From: Streptomyces cylindrosporus
GTDB taxonomy: Bacteria; Actinomycetota; Actinomycetes; Streptomycetales; Streptomycetaceae
DNA length: 64,000 nucleotides
Direction: 5' to 3'
NCBI RefSeq assembly: GCF_022698165.1
Contig: NZ_JALDAY010000008.1
Coordinates: forward strand, 62,001 to 126,000
Program-made: the position numbers and the translations under genes
Notes under the pieces: generated by a model
Told to the model about the DNA's origin: nothing
Database searches by the model: none
The model's input: only the letters and a program-made list of their open reading frames with translations
Shown here: in pieces, positions 35,530 through 43,416 of the stretch
How positions within the stretch are numbered: position 1 is the stretch's first letter
How the letters are laid out: each line of letters opens with the position of its first letter

Positions 35530-36909
35530 TCACGATGCGATGCCCTTCGCATCATCGCCGCCGAATTCCCGGGTGCGAGAGGACCTCACGCCGGTGAGCA
35601 AATGCGTAACTTTGGTACCTTCTTCCGCGACCTGCGGGTATTTCCGGGCCGCTTCACCAGAAAGGATTGATTGCAGCCCATTGCGCTCGACGGATCGGAC
35701 AAGCGAAAGAAGAGCTTCATCGCGCCCTGATGCCGCACGATTATTTAGGATTGCGCGAAAGACCTCATTGCGTCGCGCCGGAATAAGCACTTCCAAGGCA
35801 GCCAGGCTTCGCACTAGCAGCTTTGAATTCATTCCATCGCCTGCACGATACATACTTTCCTTGAGGGCGTCATGACATGCCGCACTGATTTCACCAAGGT
35901 TAGGGTATCGCATGGCGATTTGCAGAAAATGGTCGCCGTCATCCTTCAACAAGCTGCGATATATCTTGATGCGGTCCATACTGGACCTGTATTCGAACTC
36001 CTCGCTGATGGGCTGGCTTCGGTAAACGTGCAAGCCTCGGCCGAAGCTCGACATGGTTGCCCTGAATATCCTCCGCTTCAGGGCATTGATGTCGTGCAGA
36101 TCCTTTGCGGCGATGGTTCGACCACGATAATCTCGAAAGGCCGCCAAGTGATCATATTCGCTTGACTCCATACGTGCAAAGAAAAGCGCGGCGTGCACCA
36201 GCTCATCGCCGTCCCATTTGAAGTCTGTGTTCCAATTCTCGGCAGACTGCAAAAGACGTCGATAGTTGTCGACCTTGCGAGTAGGGTTACTCAGCGCATC
36301 CCCCATGTATAAACTTATCAATAGGGCCTTAGGTTTCCAGTAGAGGTTCAACCCAAGAGCCCTAAAAGACTTGGTTGCTTTGACTTCCTCAGAACCGTAC
36401 TCTAGCGACATCGATGCTGCGATGAACTCTTCGGCAGTCGACGCGAGCTTGATGGCCTTGGCGTAACTGTTCGCATTCTCAGCGCCGGAACAGTACTCGG
36501 TAATGATGCCGAAATTTGTGCGCATATTGTTCGGGATGGACGCCTTGTTTCCGTCTGTGCTGAGAAATATTGCAGCGGTGCCGCCGCATTGGGCGTTTAT
36601 CTTCTTCTCGACCCTGTGAAGGCTGGACTTGACAGTCTCGATGGTGCGGGAACTGGGTTTGCTGCCTGAAGGCAGACCTGTGAGCGAGTCAAGCGTGATC
36701 CACTGACCATCGTAATGCTGCGAGGGGTCACCTGGTATGTGCTCCAAGAGGACACCGGCGGCCAGTTCCCGAAGGGTTGCCCTTTCACTGAACTGAAGCT
36801 CGAGCGGAACCTGTCGTTCCTCTCTGTTCACCCTTCGGCAAACGACGATCTTTCCGTCGTTGGGGGGCATGAGTCCAACGTGAACCGTGAGCCGCGCGGG
36901 CTGGTCCAT
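35530..36909 (-). CDS. Unrecognised 459-residue protein of the low-GC cassette
   Basis: I do not recognise the family. ATG 36909 has AGGAGG at ideal distance; an upstream ATG (36966) is less likely. Residues about 30-130 (LRELAAGVL ... QWITLDSLTGL ... SSRTIETVKSSLHRVEKKI ... AAIFLSTDGNKASI) have the helix and hairpin order of a winged-helix domain. The rest is helical with many short repeats of Leu and Ala (TPR-like in appearance) and no membrane span. Its stop is 49 bp before the VirD4-like ATPase, so the two form a pair. A/T-rich codons point to recent import. Confidence 0.65.
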   Translation of the reverse strand: MDQPARLTVHVGLMPPNDGKIVVCRRVNREERQVPLELQFSERATLRELAAGVLLEHIPGDPSQHYDGQWITLDSLTGLPSGSKPSSRTIETVKSSLHRVEKKINAQCGGTAAIFLSTDGNKASIPNNMRTNFGIITEYCSGAENANSYAKAIKLASTAEEFIAASMSLEYGSEEVKATKSFRALGLNLYWKPKALLISLYMGDALSNPTRKVDNYRRLLQSAENWNTDFKWDGDELVHAALFFARMESSEYDHLAAFRDYRGRTIAAKDLHDINALKRRIFRATMSSFGRGLHVYRSQPISEEFEYRSSMDRIKIYRSLLKDDGDHFLQIAMRYPNLGEISAACHDALKESMYRAGDGMNSKLLVRSLAALEVLIPARRNEVFRAILNNRAASGRDEALLSLVRSVERNGLQSILSGEAARKYPQVAEEGTKVTHLLTGVRSSRTREFGGDDAKGIAS

Positions 36910-37205
36910 TGCTGCCTCCTGAAGGATCCGTACCGTGCGATCCTTCCCGCCACTTTTAGACGCCACACAGACCTACCGTGCTGATTTATGCGGTGTGATT
37001 CCGGGCTTAGTTAGGCAAAAAATACGAGCACGCATTTTCGTAGATCGCCGTGCGGGGGTTGTCCCTGGCCCTTGACAACACAACCTCCACTCGTCGCGCC
37101 GCTGGACAACGGCGATAGATCGGTGTCGGCTGTCTAGCTTTGGTCAGGACACCGCGTGATCATCTCGCCCGCATGTCCCCAGACCGCGCCCCAAGGGGGA
37201 ATCGC

Positions 37206-37388
37206 ATGTCCACGCTCGTTGTGCTGGTCGTCCTGCTGCTGGGCTTGGTTGGCTTGATGGCCGTCGGATTGCTCGCCTACTGCGTCCACCGTCACCCGAC
37301 ACTCACCCAACCGCTGTCGGTTGCGCTGGCTGGATCAGCCGTGCTGATCACCCTGGTTGCCACGATCATCAGCACAGCCGGCCATTGA
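37206..37388 (+). CDS. Small membrane protein
   Basis: A 60-residue protein with two hydrophobic spans, STLVVLVVLLLGLVGLMAVG and LSVALAGSAVLITLVATII, joined by a short His-rich loop. ATG 37206 follows AAGGGGGA. Its function is unknown. It is divergent from the low-GC pair. Confidence 0.6.
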   Translation: MSTLVVLVVLLLGLVGLMAVGLLAYCVHRHPTLTQPLSVALAGSAVLITLVATIISTAGH

Positions 37389-37973
37389 GGTCTTTAAGGG
37401 GGGCCACTGATCTGGTGACAGGCAACGTGGCCACAACGCACAGGGCTCCCGTGCCGTTATGGGAGGTGTTCGAAATCTCAACCCATCGGCGCAGGAGCCC
37501 TGTTGGCTCCCCATCCTGCCGTACTCGATTTGCCTCATGCGCTCATCGATGGGCTCACGATGCTCATCGTCACCCGCGAGGGTGACCGCCGCTGCAAGCT
37601 CCCACCGCACCAGCGGCCCTGATCGCTCACGGCGATCGGCGGTCGTTGCCACAACAAGACAGTGAAGGGGACATCGCGCTGCTAGCTGCTACTTCCACGA
37701 AGGTGGCTGGACGAAGCGCGGCCAAGCCGAGCTGAACAAGGGGCGAGCAAGCGTCGCAAGAGGTAAGCCGACGACGTGGTGAGTGTCTAACCGCGTGACA
37801 ACGCCGACGAACATCGGCGAACGAGCGCGAACGCCTGCGGACCATCACCGCAGGTGAACACCACACCAGGCCAAGGCAGCGCCGTCACCCAAGTTGCTTC
37901 GGGACGAAGAGGTCGTGGGTTCAAATCCCGCAACCCGAGAGAAGTACCGGCTCAAGGCAGTAGGGCAGCTGGT
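37389..37973. other. Non-coding stretch containing a tRNA-Pro fragment
   Basis: No gene is convincing. Some short frames exist on both strands, but none has a good start and composition. The only recognised item is the tRNA-Pro 3' fragment near 37897-37950. Confidence 0.55.
37897..37950 (+). repeat. tRNA-Pro 3'-end fragment, likely att relic
   Basis: The sequence from CTTCGGGACGAAG through GTGGGTTCAAATCCCGC to ACCCGAG resembles a Streptomyces tRNA-Pro(CGG) from its anticodon loop to its acceptor end. The 5' half is absent, so it cannot be a tRNA. Such 3' fragments are typical att sites of tRNA-targeting elements. Confidence 0.6.
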
Positions 37974-38450
37974 CTACGAAGTGGGCTGGCTCTCCAGCAG
38001 TGTTTCCACTGTCAGGCTTCCTGCCAGCGTGCCCGTCAGCCATTCCGCGAGGTTCACGCCCTGGGGCCAGCACTCGCCTTCGTAGTTGCACCACATGGCG
38101 CCCGCAGGATCGCGGAAGTCGACCAGCGACCAGATGGTGCAGCCCCAGTCGTAGATCAGCACCAGGCCGGCCGGGATGCGGCCGGACGGATCCGGCCCGT
38201 CCTGGTACAACTCGGCAATGTCCGCAAAGTTGCCCTGTGCGGCCCCGCCGCTCACGCCCAGGATTCCTTCGTTCGGGCAGAATCCCCCGTTGGCGACCTC
38301 GACGTACAAGCGCCGTAGGAGAGGTGGCAACGGGTACCCGATGGTCTCTTCCGCCACGGCGACGGCCTCCGGCGCTGCGGGCGGCGGCAATGTCCCCGCC
38401 CGCGCTACGATCCGCACCGCCTCGACAACCTCGTCATCAGTCACGGGCAC
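37974..38450 (-). CDS. SMI1/KNR4 (SUKH) family protein
   Basis: A 158-residue protein with the SUKH pattern: AEETIGYPLPPLLRRLYVEVANGGF, then a Trp/Asp-rich part (YDWGCTIWSLVDFRDPAG, NYEGECWPQGVNLAEWL). SUKH proteins often give immunity to polymorphic toxins. No toxin gene is beside it, so it may protect against toxins from other cells or be cargo left alone. The start is GTG 38450 or 38444; neither has a strong ribosome site. Confidence 0.7.
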   Translation of the reverse strand: MPVTDDEVVEAVRIVARAGTLPPPAAPEAVAVAEETIGYPLPPLLRRLYVEVANGGFCPNEGILGVSGGAAQGNFADIAELYQDGPDPSGRIPAGLVLIYDWGCTIWSLVDFRDPAGAMWCNYEGECWPQGVNLAEWLTGTLAGSLTVETLLESQPTS

Positions 38451-38712
38451 AGGCTCTCAGCCCTGAGTGCTCGGACGTGCCAGATGTGTGCCAGATCCTG
38501 CGGAGAACCACGGAGAACAGCGGGGAACAAGCCAGCGGCTGCCAGCGAATGGTTCAAGGTCCACCGCAGGTCAGCGCAGCAAACGCCGCCAAAGACCCCG
38601 AGCTTCCCAAGCTGAGGTCACGCCGCTACGTCCCTGCCAGTCGTGTCTAGGACAACCCTGACTACCCCCGCAAAAAGCTTCCGCTTCGCACACCGCGCGG
38701 TAGCCTCCCGGC

Positions 38713-39183
38713 ATGTCTTGCGCTGCCGGGATCCTCTACGGTGTGTCAGCGGCTCTCGAAGCTGGCGGCATCGGGCTGACCGTCTTCGACATCAGACGGG
38801 CCCAACTACGCCTCAGCGCGTACCTATCCCGCCCGCTCAAGGTCTACAGTTCGGACGCTGGCGCCATCGGTGAGGCTTTCAACGCCCATGCCCTGACGAG
38901 TGAAGCTAAGACCCTTGAGCAACGCGTGGAGGCGTTGGAGGCGTGGAGGCGCACCCTGCCCACGGATCTCGACCAGCGGGACGAGAGAACCCGCACTCGC
39001 CTAGAGACGGCGTTCCAGAGTGATCTGACCGCCACTCGCCAATCGCTACGGGATCAGCTCGATGGGATGCGCGAGTACGTTGCAGGGTCCAAGCAATCCT
39101 TCTGGGGGATGTACCGGGGCCCCATCGCGTTGCTCATCGGCGTGCTCGTCGGCACGGCGGCGAACTTTGTCGCGCTGGGGTAG
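38713..39183 (+). CDS. Hypothetical protein with coiled coil and C-terminal anchor
   Basis: A 156-residue protein. The N-terminus has a short hydrophobic part (AAGILYGVSAALEAGGIGLTVFD). Residues about 62-118 are a charged coiled coil (EAKTLEQRVEALEAWRRTL, RLETAFQSDLTATRQSLRDQL). A membrane span near the end (GPIALLIGVLVGTAANFVAL) anchors it. No family is recognised. It is the last gene before attR. Confidence 0.55.
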   Translation: MSCAAGILYGVSAALEAGGIGLTVFDIRRAQLRLSAYLSRPLKVYSSDAGAIGEAFNAHALTSEAKTLEQRVEALEAWRRTLPTDLDQRDERTRTRLETAFQSDLTATRQSLRDQLDGMREYVAGSKQSFWGMYRGPIALLIGVLVGTAANFVALG

Positions 39184-39218
39184 TGCCGGCAGGACTGCGC
39201 CACGCCGTGCGGGACCGT

Positions 39219-39238
39219 CTCAGTTTCCGTCTCATTCA
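39219..39238 (+). repeat. Integrase arm-like repeat, copy 2
   Basis: CTCAGTTTCCGTCTCATTCA, 114 bp inside attR. It differs from copy 1 at one base. Together they would flank attP in the circular form. Confidence 0.55.
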
Positions 39239-39351
39239 GCCCGGTTCACCGACGTTCAGCCGAGACCCGGAGCCGGTCCGAGCATGGTGACGAGCCCCCC
39301 ATGAACGCAGATGAACGCCCCTGTACATTCGCCACCACCCCACCCCCACAG

Positions 39352-39405
39352 TTGGAAAGCGTGTTGGGGGCAACCCCTCACGAGTTCGAATCTCGTATCC
39401 TCCGC
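39352..39405 (+). repeat. attR: 54-bp direct repeat of tRNA-Ser 3' end
   Basis: Identical to 24136-24189. It lacks the 5' half of the tRNA and is not a gene. Confidence 0.93.
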
Positions 39406-39427
39406 AGCCGCCTGAACAGGCGAAACG

Positions 39428-39462
39428 AGAACCCCGGACCGCTTCGGCGGCCGGGGTTCTCT
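39428..39462 (+). terminator. Displaced tRNA-Ser terminator
   Basis: gaaccccgg and ccggggttc pair around a GC-rich inner stem with a TTCG loop. It lies 22 bp after attR, where the tRNA terminator would be before integration. Confidence 0.7.
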
Positions 39463-39474
39463 GTATGCCCTGGC

Positions 39475-39494
39475 CTCAGTTGTGATCTCGTTCA
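39475..39494 (+). repeat. Integrase arm-like repeat, copy 3, outside attR
   Basis: CTCAGTTGTGATCTCGTTCA, 70 bp to the right of attR. It fits the same 20-base consensus. Confidence 0.5.
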
Positions 39495-39681
39495 TTTCCG
39501 ACGTATGCGGGCATTCCGTACGGCATGACGACGTGCCCCCGGCGACGACGGTGGATCGCCGTCCAAGCGTTCGTTCGCCGCCTTGCACGCTGAAGGCCGA
39601 CAGCCACGATCAGCTTCAGGTGACGTGCGCCCCGCATCGCATGACGTGCCCCCAGAAGCAATCCGCAGCCAGGACCGCCCA

Positions 39682-39945
39682 TCAGTCCCATCGCCTCGCG
39701 AACTCAGCACCGGCCAGCAGGTCGCCCGTCCGCAAGATCGGATCATCGATCCCCAGGGCCACCATCACGTCGGCGGGAAGGGCCACGTATTTTCCCTTCA
39801 ACTTCGTGACACGGCATGGAAAGCGGTTCGCCCTCACCAGTCCGGATGCCTTCGTTGGGTCGACCCCGAGGAGATCTGCCACCTTGCGCAGGGGCATTGG
39901 CTCGGCCAGCCACTGCGACAGTCGCCTGGCGCTTCTTGGGCTCAC
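39682..39945 (-). CDS. Small HTH protein
   Basis: An 87-residue protein with an HTH-like segment (PLRKVADLLGVDPTKASGLVRANRFPCRVTKLKGKYVALPADVMVAL), similar in layout to excisionase-type winged helices. GTG 39945 overlaps the stop of the gene upstream (GTGA), so the two are made together. It lies next to attR and may come from another mobile element. Confidence 0.6.
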   Translation of the reverse strand: MSPRSARRLSQWLAEPMPLRKVADLLGVDPTKASGLVRANRFPCRVTKLKGKYVALPADVMVALGIDDPILRTGDLLAGAEFARRWD

Positions 39946-40661
39946 TCGGCTTCCTTCTGCGGTCCGTCGAGTTCGCCGAACTCACCCTCGGGTACGTGCT
40001 CCGAGCCCAAGGCGAGGAACTCGCCCAAGAGCCCGAGGCGGTGCAAGGTAGCGCCCATGCGTTCGCCGCTGATGCGCCCCCACGACAAAGGGTCCATCTC
40101 GTCGACCGCCTGGATGTCCGACTCGTTGCGGATGGGCGAGTAGCCGTCATCACATCGGCGCGCGCGGTCGACAAGGGCGTGCGGATCCGTCGTGCGCTCG
40201 GCCGGATCAGCCCGTTCCACCGCCCAGCCGGCCGCGTTGGCGGATCGGACGACCTCGTCACGGACATCGTCGCCTTCGGTGGCCAGCGCCAGGCCGTACA
40301 ACGCACCGAACACCATGGCCGACCTCACCTCGGCGACGTCAACGCAGAGCCTCCTCGACACTCTCCCGGCCGACTTCCGGAGATAAGGGATAACGAAATA
40401 CAGCGCGAGCAACTGGCTACGCTGAGCCAGATTTGGCAGGTCACTACGGGCATCGCGGCCTACGCATCGCCACAGCGCGTCCCGAAGAGAAACGTCGGCG
40501 GCATCTCGCGCCGCCGCCTCCTTTGCCTCCGAGAGCGTGAGGTGTTCGCCCACCGAACACCTCTCCCCGGGCGCATGTGGACACACCAACTGCCCACCGA
40601 GCAACTGCGAAACCTTTAGCTCGATCGTTCTGAAGACGTCTGCCGAAGGCAGCAGGGACAC
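39942..40661 (-). CDS. Unrecognised 239-residue protein
   Basis: I know no family for it. GTG 40661 follows AGAGGAGAG. The first half has CPHAPGERC, a possible metal-binding pair of Cys with a His. The middle is helical (SLRDALWRCVGRDARSDL, RSQLLALYFVIPYL). The C-terminus is acidic. It is translationally coupled to the small HTH protein, which suggests a shared regulatory role. Confidence 0.5.
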   Translation of the reverse strand: MSLLPSADVFRTIELKVSQLLGGQLVCPHAPGERCSVGEHLTLSEAKEAAARDAADVSLRDALWRCVGRDARSDLPNLAQRSQLLALYFVIPYLRKSAGRVSRRLCVDVAEVRSAMVFGALYGLALATEGDDVRDEVVRSANAAGWAVERADPAERTTDPHALVDRARRCDDGYSPIRNESDIQAVDEMDPLSWGRISGERMGATLHRLGLLGEFLALGSEHVPEGEFGELDGPQKEAE

Positions 40662-40907
40662 GGGCTCTCCTCTTGTGGGTCCGCCAACGGCAGGAGGCTC
40701 ACCACGTCGAAGAGTGGCTATCCGCACCAGCCGACGCATGCGCTGGCGAGAGTGAACGACGCGGGGTGTCCGAGTGAAATGGTGTGTCCCAGCGATCAGC
40801 GCCGGGGAAGACTCCAGGATCATTCGTCGGTCATTCATCCGCATCCTGGGCCTAGCGGGTTCGGCAACCCTGGTAAGGGCGCTTACACCAGGAGTATGGT
40901 CTCTAGT

Positions 40908-41186
40908 ATGGCGACCAAAAAAGTCACGGTGACGATCCCCGAAGATCTACTCGACGAGATCCGCGCCGACGCGGCCGAGCGGGGACTTTCGGCGTATGTA
41001 GCCGAAGCACTGCGATTCAAGCGCGATCGGGACCGGCTGCTGGAGCTGGTCGACTGGCTGCAGGAGGAACACGGGCCGGTCACCGAGGACGAGCGCGCGG
41101 CAGCCCTCGCGGAACTGGACGACCTCGACGCCGAGCACGAGCGCCGTCGCACCGCCGGAGGACACGATGCCGGAGAGGCCGCGTGA
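40908..41186 (+). CDS. VapB/CopG-like antitoxin
   Basis: The 92-residue protein starts MATKKVTVTIPEDLLDEIRADAAERGLS in the style of ribbon-helix-helix antitoxins. The C-terminal half is acidic and disordered and would bind the toxin. ATG 40908 lies 13 bases after AGGAG; ATG 40896 is in frame but too close to it. Its stop overlaps the PIN toxin start (GTGA), the usual arrangement of a toxin-antitoxin pair, whose complex would repress the operon. Confidence 0.8.
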   Translation: MATKKVTVTIPEDLLDEIRADAAERGLSAYVAEALRFKRDRDRLLELVDWLQEEHGPVTEDERAAALAELDDLDAEHERRRTAGGHDAGEAA

Positions 41187-41608
41187 AGAAGCGTGCCGGT
41201 GAGCACAGGCCGCGGCCACTGCGCGTCTTCGTACTCGACTGCGAAGCCCTGTCCCTGGCCGTGCGCGGCGACCGCAGAATGATCGCCTGGCTCGACCTCG
41301 CGGCCGGGGGTGAGGCCGAAGTGGTGACGTCTCCCATGACGCTGGTCGAGGCATACGACGGCAGGACCACCGAGCAGCGCTGGGACTGGGTGCTCTCTCG
41401 GCTCAAGGTCGCCGATATCGGAAAGGACGAGGCCCGCCAGGCCCGGCGTCTCCTGGCAGACGCCAAGCTGCACGGTCACAAGTACGCGATCGATGCCGTG
41501 CTCGCTGTCGTCGCGCGCCAGCAGAAAGGGCAGGTCACAGTCTTCACCTCGGACGTAGACGACTTGGACAAGCTCCTTCCGGACACCATCGTTGTCAAGA
41601 AGGTATGA
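41183..41608 (+). CDS. PIN-domain toxin, VapC-like
   Basis: A 141-residue PIN-fold ribonuclease. The four acidic metal ligands are visible: Asp19 (VFVLDCEALS), Glu56 (MTLVEAYDG), Asp104 (YAIDAVLAV) and Asp124 (FTSDVDDLDKL). All are in place, so it should be active. GTG 41183 overlaps the antitoxin stop. VapC toxins cut tRNA or rRNA; the target here is unknown. The pair may stabilise this segment. Confidence 0.83.
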   Translation: MKKRAGEHRPRPLRVFVLDCEALSLAVRGDRRMIAWLDLAAGGEAEVVTSPMTLVEAYDGRTTEQRWDWVLSRLKVADIGKDEARQARRLLADAKLHGHKYAIDAVLAVVARQQKGQVTVFTSDVDDLDKLLPDTIVVKKV

Positions 41609-41622
41609 CCCGGCAGCCTGGT

Positions 41623-41642
41623 CTCAGTTCTGGTCTCGTTCA
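41623..41642 (+). repeat. Integrase arm-like repeat, copy 4
   Basis: CTCAGTTCTGGTCTCGTTCA, 14 bp after the toxin stop. With copy 3 it brackets the HTH-unknown-TA segment. Confidence 0.5.
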
Positions 41643-41829
41643 GACCGGTCCAGCACCGTCCGCCGCCCGATGCCCCACTCCGCCGCGGGTCAAGGCGCCC
41701 CTTGCCTGTCTCCCACCTGCACGTGGGCACCCGGCAGGCTCTCCGCACAGGTGCAGCCCCCTCCCTCCGCCGAGAAGCCACCGACATCGGGCCGGCAGGC
41801 CCCGACACGGGGCCGGAAGGTTCGGCCCA

Positions 41830-42150
41830 TCACAGACCGGCGATGTCCTGCGCCCTCCTGCCTATGGACTCAAGCGTGTCCAGCAGGGAGTCGTGCCGCT
41901 TTGCGCGTGCCGTGCGGTTCGTCGGTACCAGTCGGGCGGCGGCCTGTACGGCGTAGGCGTCCGGGTCGCCGAAGGCTGTGCGCGGCTGTTCTCCCGTGAG
42001 CGCGCAGTGCGCCGTGACGTCCTTGACTGCCTGGAGCACGACCGCCCGGTCCACGCCTGGTTGCGTGGCCAGCCGTACCTGGAAACGCGCCATCCACTTC
42101 TCGCGGTCCTCGTCCCTCGCCGCGTCCGTCGTCCGGACCCTCTTCGCCAT
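41830..42150 (-). CDS. Hypothetical protein with HAAS-like pattern
   Basis: A 106-residue soluble protein starting MAKRVRTTDAARDEDREKW. Its second part (VVLQAVKDVTAHCALTGEQPRTAFGDPDAYAVQAA) follows the LxxxExH...AxxxxGDPxxxA pattern of HAAS signalling domains. ATG 42150 is preceded by GGGAGAG. No partner regulator is adjacent. The family call is tentative. Confidence 0.5.
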   Translation of the reverse strand: MAKRVRTTDAARDEDREKWMARFQVRLATQPGVDRAVVLQAVKDVTAHCALTGEQPRTAFGDPDAYAVQAAARLVPTNRTARAKRHDSLLDTLESIGRRAQDIAGL

Positions 42151-42401
42151 GTGCTCTCCCGGGTGATCGGCGGCCGTATGTCATGGAGTTGGACGCCGTG
42201 GCATTCAAGTGGGTTGCAGGCGGCCGGGTTTGACGGGGAATCAGGTAGTAGACGAGGGATTCGGATCGGCCGGGACGACCCTCGCCATTCATGCGTCTGG
42301 CGCAAGTGCCCAGTGCCGACATTGCATTGGAAATTATGTCCGAGCGGCTCGATGCTGGTTCTCAGGAAGTCGATGATCAACGTCTGGAAAGAAGGCCGAC
42401 C

Positions 42402-43364
42402 GTGCCCAGAATCGTGCGACCGACCGCCTACGGGACGCCGGACGTGCTCACCGTGCTCGAGGTGTCCACTCCCCGCGCGCCGAGCGGCGGTGTGGTCGTC
42501 GAGGTCCGTGCCGCGGGGGTCAACCCGATCGACTGGAAGCTCTACAGCGGGACTTTCCACACGGTGGACGACGAGCACAAGGACGCCGCAGGGATCGCGG
42601 GATCGATGCCCTCGCTCGGGCTGGAATGCGCGGGCGTCGTCACCGAGGTCGGTGCGGACGTGGCCGGTGTGCAGGCTGGTGACGAGGTCATCGTGTACCC
42701 CGTGACGGCCGCTTACGCCGACTACGTCACGGCACCGGCCAGCTCGATCTTCGCCAAGCCCGTCGGCCTCGGGTGGGCCGAGGCCGGGTCGCTGATGCTG
42801 ACCGGCACCACCGCGGTCCACGCCCTGCGCGCCGCCGATGTGGACGCCGGCGACACGGTGCTCGTGCACGGCGGAGCGGGCGGGGTCGGCCTCATGGCCG
42901 TGCAACTGGCCGTCGCCGCCGGGGCGACGGTGATCGCCACCGCGGCCGAGCGCAACCACCCGTTGCTGCGTGAACTCGGTGGTGTCCCCGTCGCCTACGG
43001 CCCAGGGCTCGCCGACCGGGTACGGGCCGCCGCGCCGCAAGGCGTCAGCGCCGCCGTCGATTTCGCCGGTACCGACGAGGCGCTCGACGTCTCGCTGGAG
43101 CTGGTGGCCGACCGTGCCCGGATCGCCTCGATCACCGGGCCGCCGCGGCGCGCCGAGACCGGCATCAAGTTGCTCGGCTACGGCCCTGGACAGGACGCGG
43201 GCGCCGAGGTCCGTGCCGCCGCCCGAGCAGGCCTTGTCGAGCGTGCCGGAGACGGAGCGTTGCGTGTCCTCGTCGCCACCGCTTTCCCACTCGCCGATGC
43301 CGCGAAGGCGCACGAGGCCGGCCTTGCGGGGCATGCTCCCGGCAAGCTCGTGCTCATCCCCTGA
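42402..43364 (+). CDS. NADP-dependent quinone oxidoreductase-like (MDR family)
   Basis: A 320-residue medium-chain dehydrogenase/reductase of the zinc-free type. The GroES-like part has GVNPIDWKLYSG and GLECAGVVTEVGADV; the Rossmann part has VLVHGGAGGVGLMAVQLAV, the AxxGxxG motif for NADP(H). It would reduce quinones or enones. GTG 42402 follows GAAGG. It converges on the beta-galactosidase gene. Confidence 0.88.
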   Translation: MPRIVRPTAYGTPDVLTVLEVSTPRAPSGGVVVEVRAAGVNPIDWKLYSGTFHTVDDEHKDAAGIAGSMPSLGLECAGVVTEVGADVAGVQAGDEVIVYPVTAAYADYVTAPASSIFAKPVGLGWAEAGSLMLTGTTAVHALRAADVDAGDTVLVHGGAGGVGLMAVQLAVAAGATVIATAAERNHPLLRELGGVPVAYGPGLADRVRAAAPQGVSAAVDFAGTDEALDVSLELVADRARIASITGPPRRAETGIKLLGYGPGQDAGAEVRAAARAGLVERAGDGALRVLVATAFPLADAAKAHEAGLAGHAPGKLVLIP

Positions 43365-43416
43365 CCGAGAGCCAGGGCTCGCTGGAGCGGATCGTCGTCG
43401 ACGGCAGTGGTCGTCG

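Larger units (their letters stand above)
24136..39405. mobile_element. pSAM2-type actinomycete integrative conjugative element (AICE)
   Basis: A 15.3-kb element between 54-bp direct repeats of the tRNA-Ser 3' end. From left to right it has int, xis, rep, small Spd/transfer genes, a TraB/FtsK translocase, a KorSA-like repressor, a Pif-like Nudix gene and cargo. This is the module order of pSAM2-like elements, which transfer double-stranded DNA with a single FtsK-like protein and replicate by rolling circle when excised. I see no homologue of the activator Pra. Modules look complete, apart from the odd rep start codon. A lower-GC insert (about 34.0-37.0 kb) is later cargo. Confidence 0.93.
39184..39681. 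other. Right end of the AICE and flank, no gene
   Basis: It holds arm-like repeats 2 and 3, attR and the old tRNA terminator. No coding region is supported. Confidence 0.6.

Noticed and set aside
37335..37652. 105-residue minus-strand frame after the small membrane protein
   Set aside because: It overlaps the end of a better-supported gene and has no start signal or family.
39352..39405. Second tRNA-Ser gene
   Set aside because: Only the 3' 54 bases are present; there is no 5' acceptor strand or D-arm. It is attR.
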